Of a stretch of 64,000 bases of DNA, positions 11,147-20,718 are shown piece by piece (positions within the stretch are counted from its first letter, which is position 1; every line of letters starts with the position of its first letter). This stretch comes from Mesorhizobium_K marinum. Its GTDB lineage: Bacteria; Pseudomonadota; Alphaproteobacteria; Rhizobiales; Rhizobiaceae. The position numbers were made by a program, and so were the translations under genes. Below the pieces are notes generated by a model. The model saw only the letters and a program-made list of their open reading frames with translations, did no database searches and was not told the origin of the DNA. The DNA lies in assembly GCF_040813715.1 (NCBI RefSeq), contig NZ_JBFOCH010000018.1. The stretch is one strand, 5' to 3'.

Positions 11147-12574
11147 TCACCCTCCAGCGGCGGCGTAGGCCCCGCGCATCACCGCAATGTCTGCAAGCTT
11201 CGCATGGAAAGCGGACCAGTCGTCGCTGTCGGCGATCGGCGCCCACAGCGCCTCGACCTCGTCGATCAGCATCGTGCACGGCTCTTCGCGCGCGAAATAG
11301 GAGTGCTCAAGATTGACGCCCGGCCGCGGCGGATGCGCGGCGATGGCCGCGAAAACCGGCTCGAAGGCGTCCGTGGCATAGAATCCGGCCGCCGGGCTCG
11401 CCGCCGCGCGGCTTTCGCTCAGGCGGCCGCCGAACCAGTCGAAGAAAAACTGCTCGAACGGCATCTTTGTGTCGCCGAGGTGCTTCCAGACCATGCGCAC
11501 GAGCGCGCCCGCCGCCTCGTCGCCGGCGGGCGCCAGGCCAAGCCGCCTCAGCATCGCCGCGCTGAACGCCGCATGGAAATGCGCCTCGAAGCCGCGAAGG
11601 ATCGCCTCCAGCCCTGACTTTTCGGCCAGCGGCAGCAGGCATTCGGCGAGCCGTGTCAGGTTCCACAGCAGGGTGTCGGGCTGACGACCGTAGGCATAGA
11701 GGCCAGTCTGGTCGAAATAGGCGGCGGTGAAGGCCGGATCGAGTTCCGGGAGGAACCGCCAGGGACCGTAGTCGAAGCTCTCGCCTGTCACGTTGATATT
11801 GTCGGTGTTCAGGACGCCGTGCACGAAACCGGCGAGCATCCAGTCCGCGCCGGTGACGGCGACGCGGCGGCAGACCTCCTCGAGGAAGGCCAGCGCCCGC
11901 CCGGCGGGATCGTCGCGCCAGATGTCGGGCATGTAGCTGCGGATGGCATGGTCCAGCAGCGTGCGGATGTTGTCGTGCTGGTCGAGGTAGAGCAGCCGCT
12001 GGAAACTGCCGATGCGGACATGCGAATGGCTGAGCCGAACCAGCACCGAGGACCGGGTGGGGGAGGGCTCGTCGCCGCGCGCGAGTTCTTCGCCGGTTTC
12101 GACGAGGCTGAACGATTTCGACGTGTCGACGCCAAGCGCTTCCAGCATTTCGGTGGCCAGCACCTCGCGCACGCCGCCCTTCAGCGTCAGCCGGCCGTCA
12201 GCGGTGCGCGACCAGGGCGTCCGGCCGCTGCCCTTGGTGGCGAGGTCGAGCAGCCGTCCGTCTTCCCGGTCGTGCAACTGCGCGTGGAGGAAGCCGCGAC
12301 CGTCGCCGAGGTCGGGGTTGTAAACGCGGAACTGGTGTCCGTGGTAGCGCAGCGCGAGCGGGGTGGCGAAGCTGCCGGGCAGGGGCTTGAAACGTGCAAA
12401 ATGGTTGAGCCACTCGGCGTCGCTCAGCGCTCCGAGCCCGACGCGCTCGGCCCAGCGCTGGTTGCGGTAGCGCAGGATGTGTGCCGGAAATTCCGCCGGC
12501 TGGACCTCGTCGAAGAAGTCGCCGCCGAGCGTGGCATGGGCGAGGGAGGGGCGATAGTCTTCCGAGACGGGCAT
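11147..12574 (-). CDS. selO: Protein adenylyltransferase SelO (YdiU/UPF0061 family)
   Basis: This 475-residue pseudokinase-fold protein belongs to the SelO family, which transfers AMP from ATP to protein hydroxyl groups and is linked to redox stress. Family landmarks are RYHGHQFRVYNPDLGDGRG near residue 75, the lysine/arginine stretch KGSGRTPWSRTADGR near 113, and HGVLNTDNI plus DYGPWRFLPELDP in the second half. The C-terminus ends in GAYAAAGG and lacks the Cys/Sec tail seen in some members. Start ATG 12574 is preceded by GGAG at good spacing. It is the last gene of a minus-strand run after the macroglobulin gene and pbpC, and its stop codon abuts the ccmC stop with no spacer. Confidence 0.93.
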   Translation of the reverse strand: MPVSEDYRPSLAHATLGGDFFDEVQPAEFPAHILRYRNQRWAERVGLGALSDAEWLNHFARFKPLPGSFATPLALRYHGHQFRVYNPDLGDGRGFLHAQLHDREDGRLLDLATKGSGRTPWSRTADGRLTLKGGVREVLATEMLEALGVDTSKSFSLVETGEELARGDEPSPTRSSVLVRLSHSHVRIGSFQRLLYLDQHDNIRTLLDHAIRSYMPDIWRDDPAGRALAFLEEVCRRVAVTGADWMLAGFVHGVLNTDNINVTGESFDYGPWRFLPELDPAFTAAYFDQTGLYAYGRQPDTLLWNLTRLAECLLPLAEKSGLEAILRGFEAHFHAAFSAAMLRRLGLAPAGDEAAGALVRMVWKHLGDTKMPFEQFFFDWFGGRLSESRAAASPAAGFYATDAFEPVFAAIAAHPPRPGVNLEHSYFAREEPCTMLIDEVEALWAPIADSDDWSAFHAKLADIAVMRGAYAAAGG

Positions 12575-12576
12575 TT

Positions 12577-12666
12577 TTACTCCGGCCTTCCGGTCTGGCC
12601 TTGCAGGGGGTGGGACATCCGGGGTGGCGGGCCGGCGTCCGGTGCGGACGTCGGCGTCGCGTTCAT
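12577..12666 (-). CDS. Possible 29-residue coupling ORF between pbpC and selO
   Basis: An ATG at 12666 overlaps the pbpC stop as ATGA and opens a 29-codon frame rich in Pro, Ala and Thr that ends two bases before the selO start codon. It could be a coupling leader or chance. No family resemblance is visible. Confidence 0.2.
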   Translation of the reverse strand: MNATPTSAPDAGPPPRMSHPLQGQTGRPE

Positions 12667-14756
12667 TCGACGAACACCTTGATGCTCGCAGCCCGGCCGG
12701 CGGCGTCGATGACGGTCAGCGTCGACTGGCCGACGCCGTCGGGCTGCCACGTCGCCTCGCGACGGCGTTCTATGTCGGCCAGCGGCTTGCCGTTGGCAAG
12801 CCAGCGGAACGGCGCCCGGCCGCCCTGCAGCTTCAGCACCAGCGGGGTTGCCTCGGTGCTCGCGGCGCCGAGTTCGACGCGGGCGCCGTCGGGCGGGAAG
12901 ACGATGCGCGGGGCAGGCTCCGCAGCGGCGCGGACGGCGGAGACCGCGTCCCCGTCCGCGGAGACGAAGCGCTCCATCGTCACCGGCAGGTCGCCGGGCG
13001 ACAGGTGGAAAGCGCCGGCCGGCGGCCGGCGCAGCGGGGTTGCGGCAAGCCCGGAGCGGGCAAACGCCTCGAAGAGCACGGGCGCTGCGGAGTCGTAGCC
13101 GGAGATGCCGGGCACCGAACCGGAATCGGGCCGGCCCAGCCACACCCCGAGGACATGCCGGCCGTCGTAGCCGACGGACCAGGCGTCGCGGTTGCCGTAG
13201 GACGTCCCGGTCTTGTAGGCGATGCCGCGCGGCGCCGCGCCGACCGGCGGGCGAACGCCTGCAAGCATGTCGCTGACCTGCCATGCCGCCCGTTCCTCGA
13301 GCACCATGCCATTGGCGAGCGGAGTCGGAGCTGCTGCCTCCGAGCCGTCCCGAAGAACCTTCGCGTCGCCGCCGTTGGAAAGGCCGGTATAGAGCTGGAC
13401 GAGGTCACGCAGTGACAGGCCGACGCCGCCGAGCCCGATCGCCAGGCCCGGAACTTCCCCTGGCGGCAGTACCGGCGTGACGCCGGCTTGCCGGAAGCGC
13501 GACACCAGGCGCTGCGGCCCGACCGCGTCGAGCAGGCGGATCGCCGGCACGTTCAGCGAAAGCTGCAGCGCCTGGCGCACCGTCACGTCGCCCTGGTAGG
13601 TCATGTCGAAGTTTCTCGGGCGGTAGCCGGCGAAGTCGGCCGGCCGGTCCTCGATCAGCGTTTCCTGCGCCACGAGGCCCTCTTCGACGGCGAGGCCGTA
13701 GATGAAGGGTTTCAGCGTGGAGCCCGGCGAGCGCAGGGTGCGCGTCATGTCGATCCAGCCCGAGCGGCTGGCGTCGAAGTAGTTGGCCGAGCCGACCTCG
13801 CCGAGGATCTCGCCGGTCATCGCGTCGGCGAGGATCAACGCCACCGACACGCGGGGGCCGGTCCTGCGTGCGGCGTCGAGCGCGACGGCCTCGAGGTTTT
13901 CCTGCACGCTTCGCCGTATCGTCAACTGGTGGCGCGCCTGGCCGGGCTGGTTTCGCAGCGCCACGTCGGCGGCATGGGCGGCCAGGGCGGGCAGGTCGCG
14001 GCGCAGGTCCGACACCGGGTCGAGTGCGGCGCGGGCCGCCTCGCGCTCGCCGAGCAGGCCGGCCCCGACCATGCGCGAGAGGACGCGGTCGCGCGCCGAC
14101 TGCGCCCCGGCAGGGTTGCGATCCGGCCGGCGTCGCTCGGGCAGCTGCGGCAAGGCGACCAGCAACGCGGCTTCCGATACGCCGAGCCGCCTTGGTTCCT
14201 TGCCGAACCACGCCAGGGAGGCTGCCCGCACTCCTTCCAGATTGCCGCCATAGGGCGCAAGCGTCAGATAGAGTTCGAGGATTTCGCGCTTCGACAGCCG
14301 GCGTTCGATCTGCAGCGCGCGAAAGACCTGGCGGAGCTTCTGGCCGAGGCTGCGCTGTTCGCGCGGCTCCAGCAGGCGGGCAAGCTGCATCGACAGGGTC
14401 GAGCCGCCGGAGACGATCCGGCCGTTCGTCGCGAACTGCAGGGCGGCGCGGGCCAGCGCAACGACGTCCACGCCCCGATGTTCGAAGAAGCGCTTGTCCT
14501 CGTAGGCGACCAGCATGTCGACGAAAGCCGGGTCGACCTGGTCGAGCGTGGCGGCAAGCCGCCAGCGCCCGTCCGGCGTCGCATAGGCGCGCAGCAATTG
14601 CCCGTCGCGGTCGACGACTTCGGCGGAAACCGCGAGCCTGTCGGGCAGCGGCGGAGGGAAGGCCCGGTCGCCGGCCTCAAGGGCAACCCACGCGGCAATC
14701 GTGAGGGCGGCGAGAGAGCCGCCCGCGATCGCCGAACGCCGGAACCATTTCCTCAT
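12663..14756 (-). CDS. pbpC: Penicillin-binding protein 1C, bifunctional transglycosylase/transpeptidase
   Basis: This 697-residue class A PBP of the 1C type polymerises and cross-links peptidoglycan at the outer face of the inner membrane. It has an N-terminal membrane anchor (about residues 8-27), a GT51 domain with the catalytic Glu86 in EDKRFFEH, and a transpeptidase domain with Ser346 in SPGSTLKPF, the SLN triad at 400-402 and KTG at 515-517. A BiPBP_C-type domain follows at about 610-697. The start lies 15 bp after the macroglobulin stop. PBP1C and bacterial alpha-2-macroglobulin genes are commonly paired, which suggests a shared cell-envelope defence or repair role. All catalytic residues are present. 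Confidence 0.95.
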   Translation of the reverse strand: MRKWFRRSAIAGGSLAALTIAAWVALEAGDRAFPPPLPDRLAVSAEVVDRDGQLLRAYATPDGRWRLAATLDQVDPAFVDMLVAYEDKRFFEHRGVDVVALARAALQFATNGRIVSGGSTLSMQLARLLEPREQRSLGQKLRQVFRALQIERRLSKREILELYLTLAPYGGNLEGVRAASLAWFGKEPRRLGVSEAALLVALPQLPERRRPDRNPAGAQSARDRVLSRMVGAGLLGEREAARAALDPVSDLRRDLPALAAHAADVALRNQPGQARHQLTIRRSVQENLEAVALDAARRTGPRVSVALILADAMTGEILGEVGSANYFDASRSGWIDMTRTLRSPGSTLKPFIYGLAVEEGLVAQETLIEDRPADFAGYRPRNFDMTYQGDVTVRQALQLSLNVPAIRLLDAVGPQRLVSRFRQAGVTPVLPPGEVPGLAIGLGGVGLSLRDLVQLYTGLSNGGDAKVLRDGSEAAAPTPLANGMVLEERAAWQVSDMLAGVRPPVGAAPRGIAYKTGTSYGNRDAWSVGYDGRHVLGVWLGRPDSGSVPGISGYDSAAPVLFEAFARSGLAATPLRRPPAGAFHLSPGDLPVTMERFVSADGDAVSAVRAAAEPAPRIVFPPDGARVELGAASTEATPLVLKLQGGRAPFRWLANGKPLADIERRREATWQPDGVGQSTLTVIDAAGRAASIKVFVE

Positions 14757-14771
14757 GTCGTCACCGGGCGT

Positions 14772-17700
14772 TCAGGGCGCCCTGACCTCCATCACGCCGC
14801 TCGCCGTGCGCGCCGAATATTGCGGCCGGTACATGTCCTCGACGCTTGCCGCCGGGTGCGCGAACACGCCGGGCGTCACCGCGCGGACCACGTAGGCCAC
14901 CGCGAAGTCGGAGCCGACATCCTCGTCGCGATCGAAGGCCGCGACGAACCGGTCGTCGCGGAATTCGAGATGGGCGGCGTCGGTGCGCGGCAGCCAGCCG
15001 AAATTGGCGAGGTCCGCGCTCGACACGAGACGCGGGTTGTCGATCTCGAAGCCGGCCGGCAGGAGGTCGCTGATGACGACGCGGGAAGTCCAGTCGTTGG
15101 TCTCCTTGACGCGCAGCACGACCACGAAGCGCTCGTTCTGCGTGACTTCCGTCACGTTCGCCTCGCTGCCGTCCATGCGATAGTAGGTTCGCGAGATGGT
15201 GAAGCCGTCGCCGCCGGCCGGCAGCGGTTGCTCGGGCGCCGCCACGGCCGTCACCACGGCCTGGATGGGGCTCGGTCCGGCGTTGCCGATCACGATCGGC
15301 TGGGCAAGCAGTTCTTCGCCCGTCACCTGCCGCGAGAAGGCGCCCGAATAGGGCGCGCCGTTGACCGTCAGCTGCAGTGCGGCGTTGCCGGCCTGGAGCG
15401 CGCGGGCGGCGAGCAGCATCCACGCCTGGTCCTGGGTGCTGGTCCAGCGCGTGGCCTTGCGTTCCGCGGCGACGGTGCGCACCAGTTCCGGCACCACCGA
15501 CGAGACCGGCCGGCTGTCGGCGGCAAGTGCCAGGATCGCCGCGCCGTCGCGCAGCTTCGATCCGTAGTCGGTCCGGTACCAGTCGTATTCCGGCGTGTTC
15601 TTCGCCAGTCGAAGCGCCGCCGCGAAGGTGGCTTCCGACCGCTGCGTGTCGCCGTAGAGGGCGAGGCTCGCGGCCAGCTGCGCCACCGCCATCGGGCTCG
15701 AGAAGGCCTCGATCTGCGTATCGGAATAATATCTGAGGTCGCCTATCGACGCGCGCTTGTTGCGCGCCAGCACATAAAGCGCATAGGCGATTTCCGAGCC
15801 GCGATCCTCGAGGTCGATGTCGTAGGCCAGAGCGTTCTGCAGGTTGCCGAGGGCCTGGTTCATCGCCTGCGCCGGGACGTCATATCTCTTTTCGCGGGCA
15901 CGGGTGAGGAAGTCCGAGACATAGGCGTCGAGCCAGAGGTCGCCGGAGCCCGGCCCCCACAGGCCGAAGCTTCCCGACGATGACTGGTAGTTCAGCACGC
16001 GCCAGATGGCGCCCTGAACGCGCTCCTTGAGCTCGGGATCGTCCTTCATGCCGACCGACGCCGACAACTCGCTGACATAGAGCAGCGGCAGCGCTCGGCT
16101 GGTCGTCTGCTCGGCGCAGCCATAGGGATAGCGGTCCAGCGCCATGAGCATCGAGGGCACGTCGAAGGCTGCCGACTGCGAGACGCCGACGCTGACCGTC
16201 GCGCCTTCGAGCAGGCTTCCCGCGAGCAGTTCGCGGTCGACACGCAGGCTGGAGCCGTTCGGCCCGAGGTCGACGACCATGCGCGTGGTGACGGGCGCCA
16301 CGGCCGGACGGACCGGCAGCGACAGCACCTGTTCCACGGCAAGTCCGTCCGCATGGGCGAGCCGGATCGTGATGCCGGCGTCGCCGGCGGTTTCGGCCAC
16401 CAGCGGCACGGTCATGGTGACGCGCTTGCCGCCGGCGAGCGTCAGCGTGTCGGGTGTCGCGCCGACAACCACGTCGCTGCCTTCGATGATGAGCGAATAG
16501 TCGCCGTCCGGGCCGTCCGTGTTGGCGACGTCGAGCCGCATCACGGCCTGGTCTCCCGGCGCCATGAAGCGGGGCAGGGCGGCGGTGACGACGATCGGGT
16601 CGCGCACGACGACGTCCTGAACCGAGTGGCCGACCGCCTTCTTGGTCCAGGCGACCGTCATGATGCGAACCGTCCCGTTGAACTGCGGGATGTCGAAGTC
16701 GACGGTCGCCTTGCCGTCCATGTCGAGGCGGACCGGGCCGGAGAAGAAGGCGACCAGCTTTTCGGTCGGCGGGCTGCCCTGCGCGGTCAGCGCCGCGCCG
16801 CCATCGCCGCCGGTGCGGATGCGGCCGGCGACGCCGAGCGAGCCGTCGATGAGCCGGCCGTAGAGGTCGCGCAGCTCTATCCCCAGCTGCCGCTGGCCGA
16901 AGAACCAGGCCTCCGGGTCCGGCGCCTGGTAGCGCGTCAGGTTGAGGATGCCGACATCGACCGCGGCGACCATCGCATAGGCGTCGTCGCCGGGAGCGGC
17001 CCCGGTCACCGAGACCGGGATCGACAGGGTCGAGCGCGGCGTCGATTGTTCGGGCGCTGCGGTGGCGACGGTCAGTTGGCGTTCACCGGGGTCGACCTTC
17101 AGCCATTTCACGCCGATCGCGCGCGCCGGCATGCGCGTTTCCTGTGCTTCGCCCGGCCGGAACAGCGTCGCCGTGACATAGGCTCCCGCGCCCCAGTCGG
17201 CGCCGACCGGGACATCGATCGTCGCGCCGCCCTCGGGCACCGTTGCGGAGATGGTCGAGATCAGCTTTTCCGCTCCGATGGCGACCAGGAGTTCGCCGGC
17301 GAAGCGTGGAGAAACTTGGAGCTTTGCCACCTCGCCGGGCGCATAGCTTTCCTTGTCCAGGGCGATCTCGAGCCCGTCCGGCGTTTCGGTCGAGCTGGTC
17401 TCGACGTACCAGCCGGCGTCGAACTCGTAGTTGGTCGCGGGACCGGACGGATCGGGCGTCTCGACCTCGATCCGGTAGCGGCCCCAGTCGACCGGCCGGG
17501 AAATCGACACCTCGGCGTCGGCGGCGATGTCGATCGTGCCGCTGGCGACGGCCTTGGTGAAGGTCACCGGCTCGTAGTTCCAGTAGTTCCCGGAACGGTA
17601 CCACTGGTAGTTCCGCTCGAGCTTGACGAGCTTCCAGAGCGCCCCGGGGATCGCCTTTCGCTGGCCGGAGGGGTCGGTCGCGATCAGCGAGAACTTCGCA

Positions 17701-20305
17701 TTGCCGCCTTGCGGCACCTCGCCGCCGGCGAAGTCCGGGCGGATGCCGATCATGTCGGCGGTCGGGCTGACGGCGATGTCGAGCGAACGTTCGACTGCCC
17801 GCCCGCCCGCCTCGCGCATGCGAAGCGTGACAGCGGCCTTGATGAACCGGGTGGTGGAGGGGGCCTGGTCGACGCTGACGGGGAAGTTGGCCTTGCCGTC
17901 GTCGNGGCGGCATTGATGAAGCGGGTGGTGGAGGGGGCCTGGTCGACGCTGACGGGGAAGTTGGCCTTGCCGTCGTCGCCGATGAACGGCAGCCCGGCAA
18001 GCGGCGTTCGGTTGGCCTGCACGTCCTGCTCGTCGGCGAGCCCGAAGAAGAAGCCCTTGTAGCTGTCCCGTTCGCGCGTCGTGCCCAGCGTCAGTTCGCC
18101 TTCCAGGGCGAGACCAGCGGCAGGCGCGCCATAGAGGAAGCGACCGTCCACCGTGATCTCGGCGGTTTCGCCGGGCGCGATCTCCGGCTTGTCGGAGGTC
18201 ATGTCGAACTCGATGCGGTCCGGAACGAAGTCCTCGACGAGGAAGCTATGGGTGGCGATCGCCGGCTGCTTGGGGTCGGTGTGGATCGCGACGGACCATG
18301 TGCCCCGCATGGCGGCGGTCGACAGGCCGAGATCGACGGCGTGGCCGCCCGCCGAACCGCCGTCCGAGACCAGCCGTCGGTCCTCGACGCCGTCCGGTCG
18401 GGTGAAGACGAAGGTGAGCGGCAGATTGTCGACGGCATCGACCGAAGCGTCCCGGGCCAGCGCCGCGACATGCACGGTCTCGCCGACGCGGTAGATGCCG
18501 CGCTCGGTCCAGGCATAGATGTCGAGCGCGCCCGGCGCGGCGCGCCCGGCCACGCCGCGGTCGGACAGGTCGAAGCCCGCCTTGGTCATGTCGAGGAAGA
18601 CGAAATCCTGGTCGGCGCCGGAGGCCATCAGCACGGCTGGGGCCATGCCGCCTTCGCCGCGGGTAAGGCCGGGATTGAGCGTGGCGCGGCCATCCGCGTC
18701 GGTCCTTGCGGTCCCGAGCACCTCGTTGTTGCGGGCAAGCAGCGTCAGTTCGGCGTCGGCGATCGGCTTGGCGGTGCCGAGCGACCGGGCAAACACGTTG
18801 AGCCCGTCCTGCCCGGTATAGGTGGTCAGGCCGATGTCGGAGACGACGAACCACTGGGTGGCGCGCGGCAGCCAGGAATCGGAACGATCGTCCTTCGGCT
18901 GGGCGGTCATTACATAGACGCCGGGCTTGCGGTCGGGCAGCGCTTCGTCGACCGGAAAGCTGGTCGTTGTCTCCTCGTTCAGCACCTTGTCGATGACGAG
19001 TTCGCCTTCCCAGACCGGTGCACCCAGCTGGCTGGCGACGCTGTCGAGGTCGTAGCTGTCGAGCTGGCGCAGGAACTGGTAGCCCGAGAGAAGCTGCGCC
19101 AGCGAGCGGTCGCCGACCCGGTAGAGCTTCATGTCGGCGACGTCGATGTTGACGGTGACGACCGGGATGCCGCGCCGACCGGTCGACGGCAGCACGAAGC
19201 TGTCGCCGGTAAAGCGCGCGGTGGGGGCGCGGTCCTGCATGTAGATCGACAGCAGGACCGGGCTTTCGAGGACTTCGCCGATCGCCGCCGGCAGGCCGGG
19301 GCGGAAGGCGACGCGGTAGTGGCGCCCGTGCTCCAGCCCTTCCACGCAGATCTGGCGGCCCTGCGCCTCGATGCTCTTGGCCGGCTGGTCGTCGACGGTG
19401 ACGAAGGGCGCATAGTCGACGCCCGCCTTGACCAGGTCTTCTGAGAACTGCGCGCAGACGCGCGGCGAGGCGCTGTCGGCCTCGACCTTGTGCTCGACGA
19501 CGCGGAAGCCCTTGCGGGCCTTCAAGTCTTCGTATTCGGCGCGGACCGAAGCTGAGTTCACCAGCGCGAGGCTCGCTTCATAGGCCTGCAGCGCGGGACG
19601 GAAAAGATCGCGGTTGTCGAGCGTCACGGCGATCGCGGCCAGCGCTTCGGCGCGCGACGGCGCGGTTCGCGACAGAAGGTAGGCATTGTAGGCGGCGGAA
19701 CTCGTATCGCTCTTCAGGCTGGCGGTTTCCTGATTGTTGATGCCGCGAACCGCAGTCAGGGCGCGGGCCAGCCGCAGCCAGAGCGCGGTATCGTCGGGCG
19801 AGGTCGCCACGGCGGTGGTGAAGCGCTCTGCGGCTCTGCGCGGGTCACCCGTCAGCAGTGCGCTGTCGCCTGCGTCGGTCAGGCCGGCAAGGCCCTGTTC
19901 GCCGACGGCGATGCTGCCGTTGGTCAGGCGCGCCCGCATCAGGGCTGCTTCATCCGCCATCCAGGACGGGAAGTAGGTCAGGGAGGGCGGCGCGCCGATG
20001 TCGGGCTCGCCGCTGATCGGCACCACCTTGCCGGCGACGGCGCCGGCAAACGGCTTGAGCGTCGCGAAATCCGACTTCAGGAAACACCATTTCGCCTTGG
20101 TGTTGTAGGTGAATGCGCGGCATTCGCGGTCACCGAGGCAGGAGGTGCGGCACTGGTCGAGCGTGACGTTCTGCTCGGACCGCAGATCGAATCCAAAATA
20201 GTCCGAATTCTCCGATGTCACGACCTGGCGGCCGTCGACGGCGCCGGCTGGGCCGGCAAAGGCGAGGAAAACCACCGCAAGGAACGAAAGAACGCGCGTG
20301 TGCAT
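14772..20305 (-). CDS. Bacterial alpha-2-macroglobulin with N-terminal PAN/apple domain, interrupted by an assembly gap
   Basis: The product is an approximately 1,800-residue periplasmic protease trap. A cleavable signal (MHTRVLSFLAVVFLAFAGPAGA) is followed by a PAN/apple-like module with paired cysteines (about residues 30-85), then the MG domains, and a thioester region whose reactive motif CAEQ is encoded at 16107-16118. The lack of a lipobox cysteine after the signal suggests a soluble or differently anchored form. An SD of GGGAG precedes ATG 20305. The N at 17905 sits in a 74-bp overlap duplication that shifts the frame: the upper part reads from 20305 to about 17906, the lower part from about 17900 to 14772. 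The gene itself is presumably intact. pbpC follows 15 bp later, as in the well-known macroglobulin-PBP1C pair. Confidence 0.92.
17831..17978. repeat. Contig-overlap duplication around N 17905
   Basis: About 74 bp before the N recur directly after it (offset 74), with two substitutions (gcggccttgatgaacc versus gcggcattgatgaagc). The repeat shifts the frame of the macroglobulin gene. Confidence 0.9.
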
Positions 20306-20718
20306 GCCGCATCACTCCCATCAACTCGATCTGCCTTGCCGAGGCGCCGGCCAGATCCGCCGCATTGCGCCCCTGGTGGCCGGAACCTCCGCGCCACATG
20401 CCGTCTTGCGCACGACGGCGGGCATGCTATGCCCCCGGCGGTTTCGCACATCGACAAAACAATTGTTTAACAGCGACCGGGGTCCGACTGCAATTTGTGA
20501 TATGTCCAAAACGGCAGCTTTGCGGCGTCGCANCCGCCACAAGCCGTCTTGCGCACGCCGGAGGGCATGCTATGCCCCCGGCGGTTTCGCACATCGACAA
20601 AACAATTGTTTAACAGCGACCGGGGTCCGACTGCAATTTGTGATATGTCCAAAACGGCAGCTTTGCGGCGTCGCAAAACTTCATTTCAATTTTAGGTTTC
20701 ACGGCTAGTCTGGAGGAA
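20306..20718. promoter_or_regulatory. Divergent promoter region between macroglobulin and tamA, partly duplicated by assembly
   Basis: This 413-bp gap has no gene. Bases 20401-20532 recur at 20544-20675 around the N at 20533, with a few substitutions, so the true spacer is nearer 270 bp. The unique part contains the perfect palindromes AAACAATTGTTT (20457-20468) and GGGCAT-GCT-ATGCCC (20420-20434). Either may be an operator. No convincing -35/-10 pair was assigned. Confidence 0.5.
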
